From Lithospermum erythrorhizon (Eukaryota; Streptophyta; Magnoliopsida; Boraginales; Boraginaceae): a stretch of 64,000 nucleotides of DNA. Position 1 is the first letter of the stretch, and each line of letters opens with the position of its first letter. The notes under the pieces were generated by a model. That model was not told the origin of the DNA, ran no database searches, and worked only from the letters and a program-made list of their open reading frames with translations. A program made the translations under genes and the position numbers. Location: contig JADFUC010000005.1 in assembly GCA_019722365.1 (NCBI GenBank), positions 1-64,000 on the forward strand, in the 5' to 3' direction. Shown here piece after piece: positions 1 through 13,100 of this stretch.

Positions 1-233
1 ATGTTGTACTTCGTTTCAGTTACGTATTGCTGTTTTCTCCCCATGATTGATGCTTCCTCATTTTGAACCTTGGTTTTGAGGCTGTCCTTCTTTGTAATTC
101 ACATCCACGTTATTTTATTAGATAAATCGCCTTAAATACACTACAGAAACACCGACAAGCAGTTAAGATTCAAAGTTAACATGAATAGATTAGCATGCGT
201 TGATCCTTAACATTATAGATGATGTATGCTTAT

Positions 234-437
234 TTAGTTTTCAAATGGCAGAAAAGGTGCGCCGTTAGATTTAGCATCGAATTTACCCGATCTATCTTTG
301 GTGTTTAGAATATAGCATTCACGCTTTGAAACTTTAAAGTAATCATCGAGGGATCTTACCGTACGAAAGTTCATAAGGATTTTGTCAAGAATAGGTCTAA
401 GAAATGCCGGTTGATAGTATAACAAGCGGTGTCCTGG
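234..437 (-). pseudogene. Copia integrase C-terminal fragment
   Basis: A 63-residue open frame carries the block that follows the integrase core in plant copia polyproteins: ILDK, then FKVSKRECYILNTKD, then GKFDAKS. In intact relatives this block continues into a FLGYS-like motif; here the reading becomes APFLPF and stops. It is a remnant of the enclosing element, not a host gene. Confidence 0.8.
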
Positions 438-662
438 CGTGTCCCAAGTATTTTGGCAGAGTTGTGTTCAAATTGACATAGTCAGGCTTGATTTGAATGG
501 TCACCATTCTTTATTTCTGTTCGTTTGTTGAGCTTATTCTTGGTGCCGAAAAGTTGTGTTGGATCATCTCCCCACAAAACTCTTCGAACTCCTCATTTTC
601 GAACTCACCTCCGATAAACTGCTTATGGCTTTGATTTTGGAGGCGCCTGGGGCTGTTTCATG

Positions 663-835
663 ACTTATGGCTAACTGTGCTTATTAAGCGAGACCCCGAT
701 TACCCCAAGTAAACCTTGAGTAATCATCCACAATTACAAAGATATATTTAGATCCTCCCGACTCGCTTGGCATCCGTCTCTCCAAAACAAATCCATATGT
801 AACAAATCGAGCACATGGTTTGTGAAACAAGATTT
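663..835 (-). pseudogene. Copia integrase core fragment
   Basis: The minus-strand translation includes GGSKYIFVIVDDYSRFTWG, the conserved start of the copia integrase catalytic core with its second acidic residue pair. A stop follows within about ten codons, so the core is broken. It lies upstream (in minus-strand sense) of the C-terminal fragment at 234-437, as expected. Confidence 0.8.
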
Positions 836-1069
836 ATAGATTTAAAAAGATGATTTATGCATTTTACAGTTGACATCTCATAAAGTTTATCCTTTTTTAT
901 GCGTGTGAGACTTGGAAGACCTTTTTACATCTGGTAACATGCAGTTTAGATAACATTCCGATGCTAGCATATTGACCGTCGATGCCATAAGCTTCAGCAT
1001 CATCGTGAACCACATTCATTACCAAATATTACCCAAAACTTCCAACCAAATCAAAATTTACATAGTAGA

Positions 1070-1180
1070 CATTGTTCAATCGATAACCATGATGACGAAT
1101 GAAGATGAAGCATTCGGTATTTATGTTTAGTAGACATTGTTCAATCGATACTTAGTACAACCAAATGAAGATAGGCATTC
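1070..1180. repeat. Two-copy tandem duplication
   Basis: A segment with the core AGTAGACATTGTTCAATCGAT occurs twice, about 60 bases apart. Each is followed by a related ATGAAGAT/GCATTCG stretch. It lies inside the copia remnant and is a local duplication with divergence. Confidence 0.6.
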
Positions 1181-2389
1181 GAAATGAAACAAAATTATGT
1201 GTAGAAAAGCAGATATAATAATCATTTTTCGCATAATTGACTCACGTGGCTTAATAAATTAAAAACTGCGCCATCCAGCAAGCCAAGTATTTTTTAATCT
1301 TAAAACAACCTTTCTTACTGATACATCCTTTACCTAAGATTTTGGCGGTTTCGTTGTTAGCGAACTTTATTTAGCCATGTTACGAAGCTTTAAGAAAAGT
1401 GAGGCATCTCCGTCGTGTGCCTTGGCGTTAAGCTAGCCACCGTCAAATATTGTGGATGGCGGCCTTTCTGACACAAAATCAAGTTCTCGTTCGAAGTGCC
1501 GTGTGATTTTGGGTCACTTGCAGGGGGTTAGTAAGTAAAATGGATTTCCTCGATCATTCGCGGTCTTTGAGACTTGGGACATAGGGTGCCCAATCTCGCC
1601 AACCTTTGAACTAGGGACATCTAGAAGACTCGTGATTTCCTTTCTACTTGATAAGTGCGGTGAAATCACGGCCTAATAAATTTAATAACGGATGATGAAG
1701 TAACATTAGAAGGATAAGAGTTATCAATTAAGATAACTAATCCCTTTTTTATTGGTTGGATAGCGTTGAGCATCAGCTTCATTCAGCTTGTTTGTTCTCA
1801 AGGAATACAAGTTGAGTGATTTTTGAGTTACATTTTCAACTCGATCTTACTAGATTTGTTTAAGCTCAATTTTCAAGAATTCCATCATTTTTAAAAGATT
1901 GGTCGAGCTTTAAGCGAAATAACCGTTCGAGAGAAGTAGTTTTTTAGCAACTGGTTTTTATTTGTTTCGAAAGTTCTTTGTTTTCTTTGAGAATTTTCAA
2001 AACTTTCTAACAACTCATTATAGTTATTGCTTAGACATCAAAACTACTAGTCGAGTCTTTTCATCATCGCTAATGAGGTACCGTCATCCGATAGAAATTA
2101 GAGTTAGAATTACTGTGGAGTCTTGTGCCGTAGAGGCAGCTACGTTAAATGTCTCGGCCGAATCGGATCGCTTCGGATTCATCCTCCCAAGTGGCCTTGT
2201 TGCAAATTTCTTGGATTGAGACCTGCTTAGGCTGACGAGACAGTCCATCACTTAAGACGTGTCGGGCTTGTTGCGTTCCAAAACATCTTATCTCTTTTGA
2301 TTTGCCATAACCTGTACATCCTTCGTACTTCTTTCATAGTTGTCATATTTCTTGAAACACATGTCCATGATCATCGTTATTCTTTTTGA

Positions 2390-2960
2390 ATCTTAGAAAC
2401 TTTTTGTAGTCTCACAGCAAACATAGCCATGTCTTCGTCATCATAAATCGCTCTCAATTTTCTCGACAACTTTTTTGCTTTTGCTTGTGCTTGAGAACCA
2501 TTTTCTTTTTGTCCCTCGATTCCGAGCCTTGTTAGCAATTACTTCCTCTTACTTTTCGGATCTAATGAGCTCTTGAGTGGAAGAATCTTGATATCACTTG
2601 AGCCGTTTATGGCACATACTTTTTGGCCAAACTTCGGGATTGGCCAATTGTGTTCTCCCAATTAGCTACAAGGGAGAGATATGCTTCATAGAGAATCAAA
2701 GTTATTGATGATGGTGTTGAAACTTTGATGCATGTCTTTAATAGACTCTCCGTGATATATTTCGAAGTTTAATACTCTACAGTCGAAAGTCGAACCTTGT
2801 AGTCTTGACATAGGTTCAGAACGATATGGGCGGGTTTATGAGTCGTATCTCCTTGGCAGGTTCGTCCACTTGACTCGGTATGCTCCTCGTGCGTAGCATT
2901 GTGAAGAGCATTGAAGATGACTTTAGAATTTAACTCGAGCTCTTGGAGTTCACCGTCCAC
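2390..2960 (-). pseudogene. Copia gag fragment (UBN2-like)
   Basis: The minus-strand reading from about 2960 starts with ELNSKVIFNALHNATHEEH and, after frame changes, reaches ITESIKDMHQSFNTIINNF near 2700. It then passes through DDEDMAMFAVR-like residues near 2420. This is the order of the copia gag domain: assembly helix, tether to the protease, then the linker before the zinc knuckle. Several in-frame stops separate the pieces. Confidence 0.65.
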
Positions 2961-3329
2961 TTAGCAACATTCGTCCCTCTTTATCCACCCTCGGTGGGGG
3001 AACTTCCGCCTGGCCCGGCGCTAAATCTTTTATATTTGCCTCCTCGCCTTGGTGAGTTCTTATGAGCTCCGGCTTGGAGAATTTGATACTTAGGGGAATG
3101 AGTGGACCATGATGATCGCCTCATAATTTATGTCAATGCTTTGAGCGTGATACTTGAAGGCGTTGCACCAGTAGTCATAATTTGATCGCTGGCTTGATGG
3201 TGGCCTTGCTTGACTTGACCTACATGACACAAAAGTTCTCGAGCTACTGTATTAAAATTCTTCTGCGTCTTTTTACGAAGATTTTTAAAAGCTTTTAGTC
3301 GTAGAAACGCGGGCTCACGTCTGCGATTG

Positions 3330-4260
3330 TGCTAGATATAGCGTAGAGGGTGGGTGAATAAGGTTTTTAGGTTAAGTTATTATCTTTTTCGGAGAGTTTA
3401 ATTTAATAAGCGGAATTAACAAACAATAGGAATATAAATTAATTCGATATACCCGACTACTGACTAGAGAATGATTAGTCAATAATTAAGCTTGACTAAA
3501 ATATGATTAGCTAAAAACACAAGAATACTTGAAAGTAAAAGAGTAAAGATAGAAAGATGATACACGATTTTAGCAAGCTTGGGTTTCCTAATGCTTGACC
3601 GTCGACTTTCGACCTCGGGATTTTAGCGAATGGCCCAGCTCTTGAGGAATTGTTTGAGTGCAACGTAAGCAAGCTTCTTTCGAGTGATATCAACAATAGC
3701 GCTCACGTATTTACCGGCCCAAGGATTTTGACACCTAATCTGCACAGATTAGGAACCGAAATACCCTCTTGGGATTTATTTGACTGCTCCCGACTAGGAA
3801 TAGCGAATTACATGCTTTCTGGCTAGCGCGAAAGTTTCACTAAATCCTGATTGAGGATTGAGTAATACAAATTAGCGTATGACTAGAAAACTCTCAACAG
3901 ATAATGAAGATTAAATGTAGAGAGTTATTGACTTTAACCTTTTTGAATTTGAAGGAATTTGTGCTTGAGAATTGGGCTAAAAAGTTGAGGGTTTTTAAAA
4001 TAGAAAGAGACTTATATAGTGCATAAAAATGCCGCGAGAAAATATGTAGCGCATCGAGAGACCCCATCGAGACCCGAGGGGTCTCGATGAGCCTCTGGGC
4101 CAAGAGCAACGGCTATAAGCCACTGCAGTAGCCAGACACATCGAGGCCGAGTGCCGTCACTGCACCGATGGGGTCTCGTGTATCGATGTTTTTAAGCCCA
4201 CACGTAAGGATCGTTTCAAGCGATTCTCGAAACAAAATGACACACAATCATTTATGCGGC
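3330..4260 (-). mobile_element. Probable LTR (3' end side) of the copia element at 1-3329
   Basis: In minus-strand sense the sequence ends with a TTCACCCACCCTCTACG-type block and a terminal CA at 3330, a form common at the 3' end of large plant copia LTRs. It is followed by a weak primer-binding-site-like stretch near 3312-3325, where a GAGCCCGCG-like sequence stands where TGGTATCAGAGC would be expected. Inside are short direct repeats of a TCTCGAT/GGGTCTCGATG kind around 4055-4185. The far end of the LTR is not defined and no second LTR is in the window. This is inference from end motifs and position. Confidence 0.45.
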
Positions 4261-7200
4261 GCCCATGATGAATGTCATCTTTAGGATTAAAAACTTCACG
4301 GACTATCAATTTTAAAACTATTCAAGATTAAAACACATAAAAAGTCATCTATAAATCTTTAAAACAACATATCTTAAAATTGTAGAAGTTCGCTACAACC
4401 ATATGATAAAGATCACGAGCTCCTTGAATAGCTTGGCGTTTGTTAGACTAAAATCCTTGAGCCTCCGAACATAAAGTTCGACTCTTTAAGCTTAAACATT
4501 AAGGAGCCAAACCTCGTTATGCGTTGACTGAAAGCGAGGATTGGATTCGTTTAAACAATTTGTTATGATCAAAAAGGTTTGAATCGAATACCATTATTGA
4601 CAGCTAATATCTCTTGGATTCCGGCAGCTCAAAACTGTCGCTGGGCCGATTTTACGATCTAATATCAGCGATTACGATCACGTAATTCCGTGATTGGAAA
4701 CTGGTAAGATATGTGTCGAGTTGTCTTGGTAATAGACAAGTTAATATGATATCCGGCTCGCCATTTGGCCAATTTGCACCTAAATCACCACTTCTACAGA
4801 ACACAGAAATCTACCGAAATATCAGGTTGTATGAATCCCATATTGTACCCAAATTTCCATTTATACTCTTTGTAGCGTATCAGACATTACGTCGTTATAA
4901 TCTGTTAGAGAGGATGTTTGACAATGTCAAAGTACATTACTCCAGTACCCGTGAAATCTCCTTTCAGTGCAGAATCGTTCAACATAAGCTCGGTGAGATG
5001 ATGCTTGAGACACAAGCTATTCTATCTTCCAAGTGCCACCACGGTCGTGAATTAAAGTCTTTGCGAGCAAAAAGCAGGTTCGATATTAAGTAAGCCCATG
5101 TGATTGATTAAGTATCCTTGCTTTCTTTTGATCGATAAAATGATCAACACAATCAAACCACATTACTACTCGTTTAGTGTTTGAGTTCCGTTCGTTGAGC
5201 GCTAACTAAGGATGAAGCGATCTTGTTATTTTCTTGGGTTGTTTGAGGTTTCTTGTTTGGATCGTATCGAAACCTCTCCCGAGGAATAACATAGATTGCT
5301 AGTGGAATAAAAAAGGTTCATTACGTATGGTGGCGAAATGTATATTTTTGCGGATGCTAAATCATTGTCGAGCAACGATGTGGTTTGAATTTGGAAGCTC
5401 AAATTCAAATATATTGTCATACAATGGATGTATATGACATTTTAGGCAGAGAGGGCTAGCTCCACATTAAATCTGGCGCCCACTTAGCGTCGAGATAATA
5501 ACATGCTTAAATCTCGATATGCTTATCTTAGTCAATGGTTTATCGGTTAGATTATCTAGTCGTATGTTGTTCATATTCTCAAGCTTTTACTCGCGTATCT
5601 GAGCCTGCTTTTCAGCCCCATTGAAGGAGGTAATGGAATTGCGAGGTAAAATATCCGAATCAATAATGAGATGCTTGATTAACTTTGGAGTTAAGTAAGC
5701 TACTTAAGATATGAAACTAGGGAACCTTCGAGATTACTCATTAGTTATAATCCGACTTGCTTAGCATTCATAACTTCTCATGTTGTAAGCGTCTTTCGGT
5801 TTACGTATTCTATAGTCATTTGTTGTGTTATACTTGTTGCTTTGGCAAGATGTTCCTGACTCTACTTATCCTTTACTTTAGAGTCAAGCGAGATCGACGA
5901 TCATCTCGGTTAAGCAGGTAAGTGATACAAATATAATCCTTTTTCGTTATTGTTCTTTCCATCCCAATACATCACTTTATGAAGTGGGACAGTTGTATGT
6001 TTGGAAAGATTCTTTCTTTAAGGTATTCATCTTGGATCCGGTTAAATGGCTTACCGACATAACTCAACTTATTGAGTTCATTTTCGATGTTCCTTTGATA
6101 TTTGCATAACAATTATGTTAGAAGAAAATCAAGCGATTCTATTTTTTTTGAGCAGTGCGTGTTCTCGTTTGTGAAAAAAACAAACGTCGTTTTTCACTAT
6201 CGAAGCGGAATCAGTTAAGGATTGTTTTTTATGTTCCTACAGTAGAATAAAAATAATGTTTTTGGGAAGAAAATCAGCGATTAATTTTTAGTTGGATCTG
6301 TGAATTCGGAAAGATTCGAGCCAATACACTGATCTTTTATAGAGAGAAACTCATACCTGATCTAATTGTGTATGGTTGTGTTATTCTCTATCATTAGTAT
6401 GTCTTTCATATACTAAAACAAGTATGCTAGGCGACTCCAGTGGCATAGCATGCATAGAATAATTGTTTCCATTAATGAATTCAAAATTATTTGAACTGTT
6501 CATTAACTTATGTATATGCCAACTATTGTAGATCCAAATGATCTAAAATATTTATGATTAATAAGAATTTCTCTAGTACAAGAATCACCTTCACTTGGAT
6601 AAATTCTGTTATCAGTCGAATATTATAAACATGGACATTCCCATTTAATTAATCATTTGTGTTATGATAGTTATTTATTCTTTGATAAACTAGTTATCTT
6701 AGAGTAAATCTGTTAATATCCAGATTTGTATTTGGAATATTTAAACTATCTCCGGATCTAAATCGTCATTGTTGTTGTCTTTATATCGCCCAGCGTCGCT
6801 TTTATTAGAATGCAATTTGTAATAACTTGACAAGTTCGGGTTCGAGGTCTTATAGGCTTGTCGGCTAATTAGCAAATGAAAGTTTTATAAGATTCTTGAA
6901 CTTCGACTATTATGGAATTTACAATTCCGTATCGCGTCTAATATGGCGTTCTTGATGTTGATTGGTTGACTATATATTCGATTGAAGTGCGAGGCTAAAC
7001 TCGGAAATATGTAATCTTATATTATTAGATGAATCTAGTTAAATCCCAGTAACATAATAATTCATTTTAAAGAATGACCAAATGTTCGCTTAAGCCAACT
7101 CTCATTTATTTAGAACTATTCAAATCGCTCGTTTTATTTCTAAAATCACGATAGTAAAATTAGTAAACATATACAATTATGTTTAATAATCGCTAGTAAT

Positions 7201-10131
7201 AATGTGAGAGTGCTTTTATTTGTTATTAGAATCTTATAAATCTTATTTATGACTCACAATAAATAGTTTATTCTAAATATTTAATTTTATTAATGATTGC
7301 CCATTATGAATTATAAGTATTATTCCGCGTTTGATCGTATATTTCAAATATATGATTCCAAAGACTTCATCTTTATGATATTTCATTTATGTGATTATGC
7401 TTTATAATTCATATTATTACTTATAGAAGATTTTAGATTTCAAGTCTTTTTACTTGTATTCTTATGGCGTCGTGTTATGATATTTATGTTAGTCGAGCAA
7501 ATATAATGGAGATTTAATATCATTTACAATTTTTTTCATGTAAAGATTAGTAGTCGGAGTTAACTTGAGTTAGTCTTAAAACATAAAAATCATTTATGTT
7601 CAGATAAATAACAACGGCATCACGATCCAAGCGAGGAAGCTAACTAGAGCAATATGTTAAAAACATTTTTCTAAGCTAAGCGATGAAATTGGATTTTCTG
7701 AGAATTCGAGATTTTCCGCAGTTCTATCGATTCACTCGATCTCTAGTGATATTCTATTACGATCGTCCGCGCATTTCGGAAATGTGGGTAGATGCATCGG
7801 ATAATAAACAAAGATTGATGTATGAAAAATAAGAAATGTCAGGGTCATGCGTAGTACGCTGGTGATTTGTGATCGAATCGCATCTATCTCTTGCAAGATG
7901 GAAAGGTCCTCTTGGTAGACTTCCTCTAATGACCAAAGTGGTTGCTTTTGTCCATCCTTGTCATCCTATTTTAGCCTGGCTCCCCTTTGTTCGTTCCTTT
8001 TGGAGTTTGAAACCAAAGCTGCGGGGTGAAACATTCGGGGGAATTCTTAACATCATAGATGTATCGTCTCGCTTGACGCGATAGCTTCGTTCGTTTCTTA
8101 TCCATTATACCCGATAATGAAATTAAAATACCTTCTTTGGGAGTAGTAATCACGATGATGTTTAAGCTTAATTAGGAGAAATTAGGATTGAGATGCCAGA
8201 ATCGCAAATCAATGGAAGCCAACTTCAGTCGTCTCGTTATCACCAGCTGCGTTCTCTCGACGCTTCACTTTGATCGGGTGTGTAACATTTTTCTCTTAAC
8301 CCTTTTCAATATTTTCACGAAGGAGAGTGTCCTATGAACATAAATCAAATTGTGATCAAACATCCTGATTCTTAATCCTGAGATGATGCTCCATAGTGGA
8401 CAACATAAGGCATTTGACTTCTACGGAATCCATCAAATGCTCATCGTATCGAAGTCACGCTCCAAATAAATCTGAATCATTTGGAGTGCTTGGGGCTCGT
8501 TAAGTATTACATACTCAATGTGCTAAATAGCGTCTTGTATATAAACATTTTACATTTGAATACAATTTTAGTTATTTTTATTTTATCTTTTCAAGTCAGA
8601 CCGAAAATCACTAATAGGGGAAAAATGGACTCATATCGGACTACAACAGAAAATAGATAAAACAGAACAACTTAGTCTATATATCATATAATATTCTATA
8701 ATCAGATAATAGAACAAAAGCGTATTGCATTGTTTACAATCCGCTAAACGCGAAGTATACCAAGAACTCACCTTCACGTAAGTAGGGCGGCGTATGGCAT
8801 CACATTCCGATTTAAAACTATGCAAGCAAGTGTACAATCACTAATTATGTTACTTTAAAAGTTCAACTTAGACTACATTAATGCTTTATGTCAGGGCTGC
8901 GTGCCGAACATTGGAAATCACCGTAAAACATACCAAATATATTAAGCGTAAATTCGGAATGAATAATTGTAGGATTCGGAGTTACGAGACAAAATAGCAG
9001 ACTATTCATTGGGATGGCGTTAAGGATATGACCTATCTGACTTTAAGCTATTTATTAGGTGAAATTTGTTATATTTTGTTGATTAGCATGATGCGTATAA
9101 ACGTATCAATCGAGCAAGCTAAAGCATATACCTCATGAATCATAAGGAAAAGATCACACATTACTGGAAATCGTGATATAATTATTAGTAGAAAATGTTT
9201 CAAAACTAGCTTAGTTCAAAACTATATTTAGTTCGTATACAATTTTTATTGGCTATCCGCCGGTGGATGATATCTACAGTATTATAACTAATTATTATAT
9301 GTTTACGCATTTCTATAAATACAAAAACTAGTACACCTTAAGAATAATAATTATAGGCCATATAATAATATATCATAAAGTTCATAGCATCCATCAAATA
9401 TAACATATTATATCATGCATGATAGATAATGGAAATATTACATTTAACAGCATAATGGCGTAGATGAAGCTAAAAGTAGGCGCACGTATTGCGTGTCGAG
9501 AATATTCATCAAAATGAAATAAAACTATTTAATTTGTCTAAGTGTAAAATCACTAGTGATCTAATTCCACAATTGTTTATTTGTTATTTTATACTAATAA
9601 GGTGTTGTTAATATCTAATATTTACAAATGTCAAATTAATATCTTATATATTAAAAATGTGATATTAATATCTAATATCAAATATGTCGTGTCTCTAATA
9701 TTAATAGCATGTTAATTAATATCTAATATTAAAATAACTAATATTTTCAAAAATACTATTCGCACCCATGATGATTAATTTCTAAAGTATGTTATAATTG
9801 ATAAAATTATGTTATAATTTAAAACTCTAATTATCTCGTAATTATAGGACTCAAAATTAATTAATCAATTTTCAAAATATTATAATTAAACTGTCATAGT
9901 TAGAATTTATTAATTAAATCCATTAGTTTCAATTAATTCCAACAAATAATTGAATTCAATCTGTCTAATTAGAACTAATTTTAATGTGGTTAAAATAAAC
10001 TGATTAAAATAATTTTTTTCAACAAGAAATTAAATTAATATAATTTAATTGTTTAATAAATTAATTATGTCAGTGATAATTGATTTTGGATCGGCTAGCT
10101 TCAATTGGCCGTTAAGTAATTAAATTGATTA
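4261..10131. other. Gene-poor AT-rich stretch, probably old TE debris
   Basis: I find no recognisable gene. Short open frames (for example 4713-5093 on plus, 126 residues, and 7869-8084 on plus) show no family motif, no splice context and no codon pattern that sets them apart. The stretch 9500-10,100 is extremely AT-rich, with recurring TAATATCTAATATTA words. The segment at 4600-4640 shares a TAATATCTCTTGGATT phrase with 11,298-11,318, which suggests dispersed copies of one repeat family. Confidence 0.5.
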
Positions 10132-10600
10132 GTGGACGATTCTAAAATAGCCCAACGGCGAACCGGCGGGGGAAGCCTAAACCCGTCAACCCAGCTCAAA
10201 ATGAAAGGTAGACCAAAAACCGAACGCATGGCACAGGCGTTCAAAACAAGTTTGAGCCTTCGCTACTGCGTCGGTGGCGAAAAGCCTCGGCAGCGTCGTC
10301 GCGGCGTGGCGATGGCGTGTGCTAGCGTGGCGGAACACGTGTCATCGGCATTAGTCCGTGGTCGGTGATATTAGCGGCCCGGATGGCCGTGGGCTGCCCA
10401 TGGCATGTAGCGTGGATGCCACATGACGCCTTGATTAGATGCGGCGGGCCGGTCATGGAGTGGTAGCAAGTAGGGTTTGACAGGTATGGTCGGGTCAACA
10501 AAATTTGACTTTTTGACGGATAGCGTCGTATTGGCGTCGGTAGAGGCCCAGTGGCGTGGCCTCACGACTTTTAAATACGTGCTATTGACACAAAATCGAT
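10132..10600. other. GC-rich island within AT-rich DNA
   Basis: This block is visibly richer in GC and CpG (CGGCGGGGGAAGCC, CAGCGTCGTCGCGGCGTGG) than the sequence on both sides, which is almost pure A/T. It carries open frames on both strands (10,132-10,368 plus; 10,371-10,670 minus) with no family motif I recognise. It could be part of an LTR or a decayed transposon end. I do not call a gene. Confidence 0.5.
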
Positions 10601-11297
10601 GTTTAGTGGTTTCAATTAATAAACTCATATAAAGATGGTCGAAAAAATCCAAAAAAAAATCAAAAATCAAAAATATTATTTGAAAATTGCCACATTAATA
10701 AATTTAAAAAATAATTAACACTTCGTATATTTAATTTATCTAATTAATATAATAATTCTTACATAGGAGCATGCTTACCAAATTAAACACAAAATCAAAC
10801 ATACAAAAGCAGTCAAAGTAGTGCGTAAACATTTTCAAATAAAATTTACATAATTGTAATAACGTAACCTGAGCTTTGAGGCAACTGTTGGATTTTTATA
10901 TTCAAATCTAGCAGGTTTAAAGCTAATCGAGATGCAATCCCCGAGATACTCACGGATATACAAAAACAATAATCTGTAGAATGACTAGCTCATCCTGTCT
11001 TTTCAGTAGAATGTTTTTCGTGTTTGAAGTTATAATACGATTATTATTAGTTCGGTTTAATATTTGTGTGTGACATATGGACGGATCGGCCAATGTCGAT
11101 ATATTGAAACTGATATTAACAGACTATTATCTTAATATATAGATTATGGCGAATGCTGTGAAATCGTAAGCGCTTGTCTGGTAAATCACAAATATTGTTG
11201 AAATCAACTTAATTAATATATATTGGCTTTATAATGCTTGAGAAAGTATAAATGGAGTTTGTCTGATCTAAATTGTTGACGTACGTTTTCACGAGAT

Positions 11298-11760
11298 CTA
11301 ATATCTCTTGGATTGGCAATCAACTGCTCACCGTAATAACGGAATTTAACTTGGCGGAAGGAGTGTAGCGTATTGCGCTTTTATACATGCCTTTCAGCAA
11401 CGGTCATGGCGTCGGCCAGTAATCAGCTTTGGGCGTGATAATAACGTCAGCTCATGCGGCCGATATGAGGTCGGTGATAAACTTGGCGCCCGCTCATCAA
11501 CCAATAACATGGGTCATTAAAAGCATGCTTAAATATCTTCAAAGCTTTGAACTCATAATCCAAGATTCATCCAGTGACGTAATCATCCTTGAGAAATGGC
11601 TTGATAGAATATTATCGTCGACATGATTCTTCGCCATAAAGGAAAACAATTGAAAAACTGAGTATAGAAGATACCATAGTTCGGCAAACTCAAACCAAAT
11701 CTTCACTGTATCATGAAGATGCCAAATAACCAATAATGGTTATTCTAAATCATCCCATGT
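11298..11760 (-). mobile_element. Possible copia gag remnant
   Basis: The minus-strand frame at 11,539-11,733 reads as a gag-like stretch: VFQLFSFMAKNHVDDN followed by FSRMITSL. This resembles the copia gag core pattern of L-F-x-F-K-M, V-D-D-N and F-x-R-M. The 5' side shares a short phrase with 4600-4640. The similarity is short and by eye only; an unrelated repeat is possible. Confidence 0.3.
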
Positions 11761-13100
11761 TCCGCAAATCAACATGAACAGAGGAAAATCATGTGAACCC
11801 ACCAACAAAGTTTTTCTTGTTTAGAAGAACTAATCTAGACAAACACCACAGGTCCATGCGTGTGGTCCGTCTTCACCTAATATGTAGATCATAAAACTCT
11901 GGAGAATTTCCTTCCGACCAATAGCGACTGCAAATTTTGTTCGAGATGATTGAGAATCGGGTTTAAAAAATATCAAGAAATCCATGATAGTTCGAAACAA
12001 CTTATAAGAAAAAATATTTAAATAAATAAAATTAATGAGTAGTATGTAGTAAAAAATTATTTAGAAAGGAAGCAGAATTTTATTTAGGCCTCAAAACTCA
12101 ATAGACTATGTTTCCATGATAAATTCTAAGGAGAGAATATCATTGATCGTATTATAAGTGATTCTACACAATATTTATAGGCAAATCGCTAATAAAACCA
12201 AAGCCTGTATAATGCAGCAAATCTCGGACCGGGCTCGTGTGCTTAATGGCGCTCGTCCGTCTTTCTAATAGACTAGTAATCTTTTCAGGCAAAAAAATGG
12301 ATCCGGATCGGAACCGGTAATTATCGTGTTGGTTCCCGATCCAGCCCGAAAACCAAAACCCAAAATTAATTGAAACCCCCAAAATTCAATATTGCCAAAA
12401 TCAAATCCCTAATTAAAATCCCCAAAATTGAAAAACCCCAAAATACAAATCAAAACCCCAAAAAATCGAAGTGAATTAACAATTGAGGCTCATATTCAAG
12501 AATAAATAATCATTGACTTCAACCCCCAAAATAGAAATCGAATTTCAAATAAACATATAAAAAAAAAATTGAATTGATTCAACAATTGAGTCGTATTCGA
12601 ACAAATCATCATTGACTTCAACCCCTATAATCCATAATACAAATCGATTTTGAAATAAACTTGAAATAAACCCCCAAAATTATCCGAAATTATCATTAAT
12701 TGTATCCATTGGAGATGAAGCTAATAACATAAAAGGGGGAGAGTTGGAGGCTGGAGAGAACATAGAAAGGGGGAGGGGGTAGAGCCATGGAGGCGGAAAT
12801 AATACTAGGGTAAGGGAAGGGTTTTTTATACCCACTTATCGAATGATACGGATCTATCGGTTTAGATTTGCGTCGGTTCTCGGTCCCAACAAAGATCGGG
12901 ATCGAGGAAGCGTTATCGGATGGATAGTCGGTCATGTTTTTCGGATGGACATGGAAACCATCTTTAAAGTGCTAATCCTTGACTTGAAGCGGATCGGACC
13001 GTGCTTCAGATGGCGCTTGAATAGGCTGCGGGAATTCCCAAAAAATTAACTACGCTTCTCTTAATATATACAAGAAGATCACCATATAAAATCCTCTTTC
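11761..13100. other. Intergenic stretch with GGATCGGAACCGG-like words, possible decayed DNA transposon
   Basis: Near 12,296-12,350 there is a cluster of GATCCGGATCGGAACCGG and GTTGGTTCCCGATCC words. Near 12,843-12,905 there is a related cluster in the opposite sense (CGGTTCTCGGTCCC, GATCGGGATCGAGG). Clusters of such words near both ends are seen in some plant hAT-type elements. Between them, C-rich phrases (AACCCCCAAAAT) recur between 12,370 and 12,680. I see no clear terminal repeats or transposase. Confidence 0.3.

Larger units (their letters stand above)
1..3329 (-). mobile_element. Decayed Ty1/copia retrotransposon, internal region (gag and integrase remnants)
   Basis: Read on the minus strand, this stretch holds scattered but recognisable copia protein pieces in the expected order. 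Near 2960-2400 there is gag (UBN2-type) similarity, including a segment around 2770-2690 with ESIKDMH and FNTIINNF, like the copia gag core. Near 830-690 is the integrase signature GGSKYIFVIVDDYSRFTW. At 425-234 is the integrase C-terminal region, with RPILDK, CYILNTKD and KFDAKS. Stops and frameshifts are frequent, so nothing here can make a full polyprotein. The element runs off the left edge, and reverse transcriptase is not in the window. Known from the family: this polyprotein makes a virus-like particle and integrates cDNA. The copia assignment is firm; the lineage is not settled. Confidence 0.85.

Noticed and set aside
4713..5093. 126-residue plus-strand open frame
   Set aside because: It has no recognisable domain, lies in AT-rich repeat debris, and starts and ends without splice or gene context.
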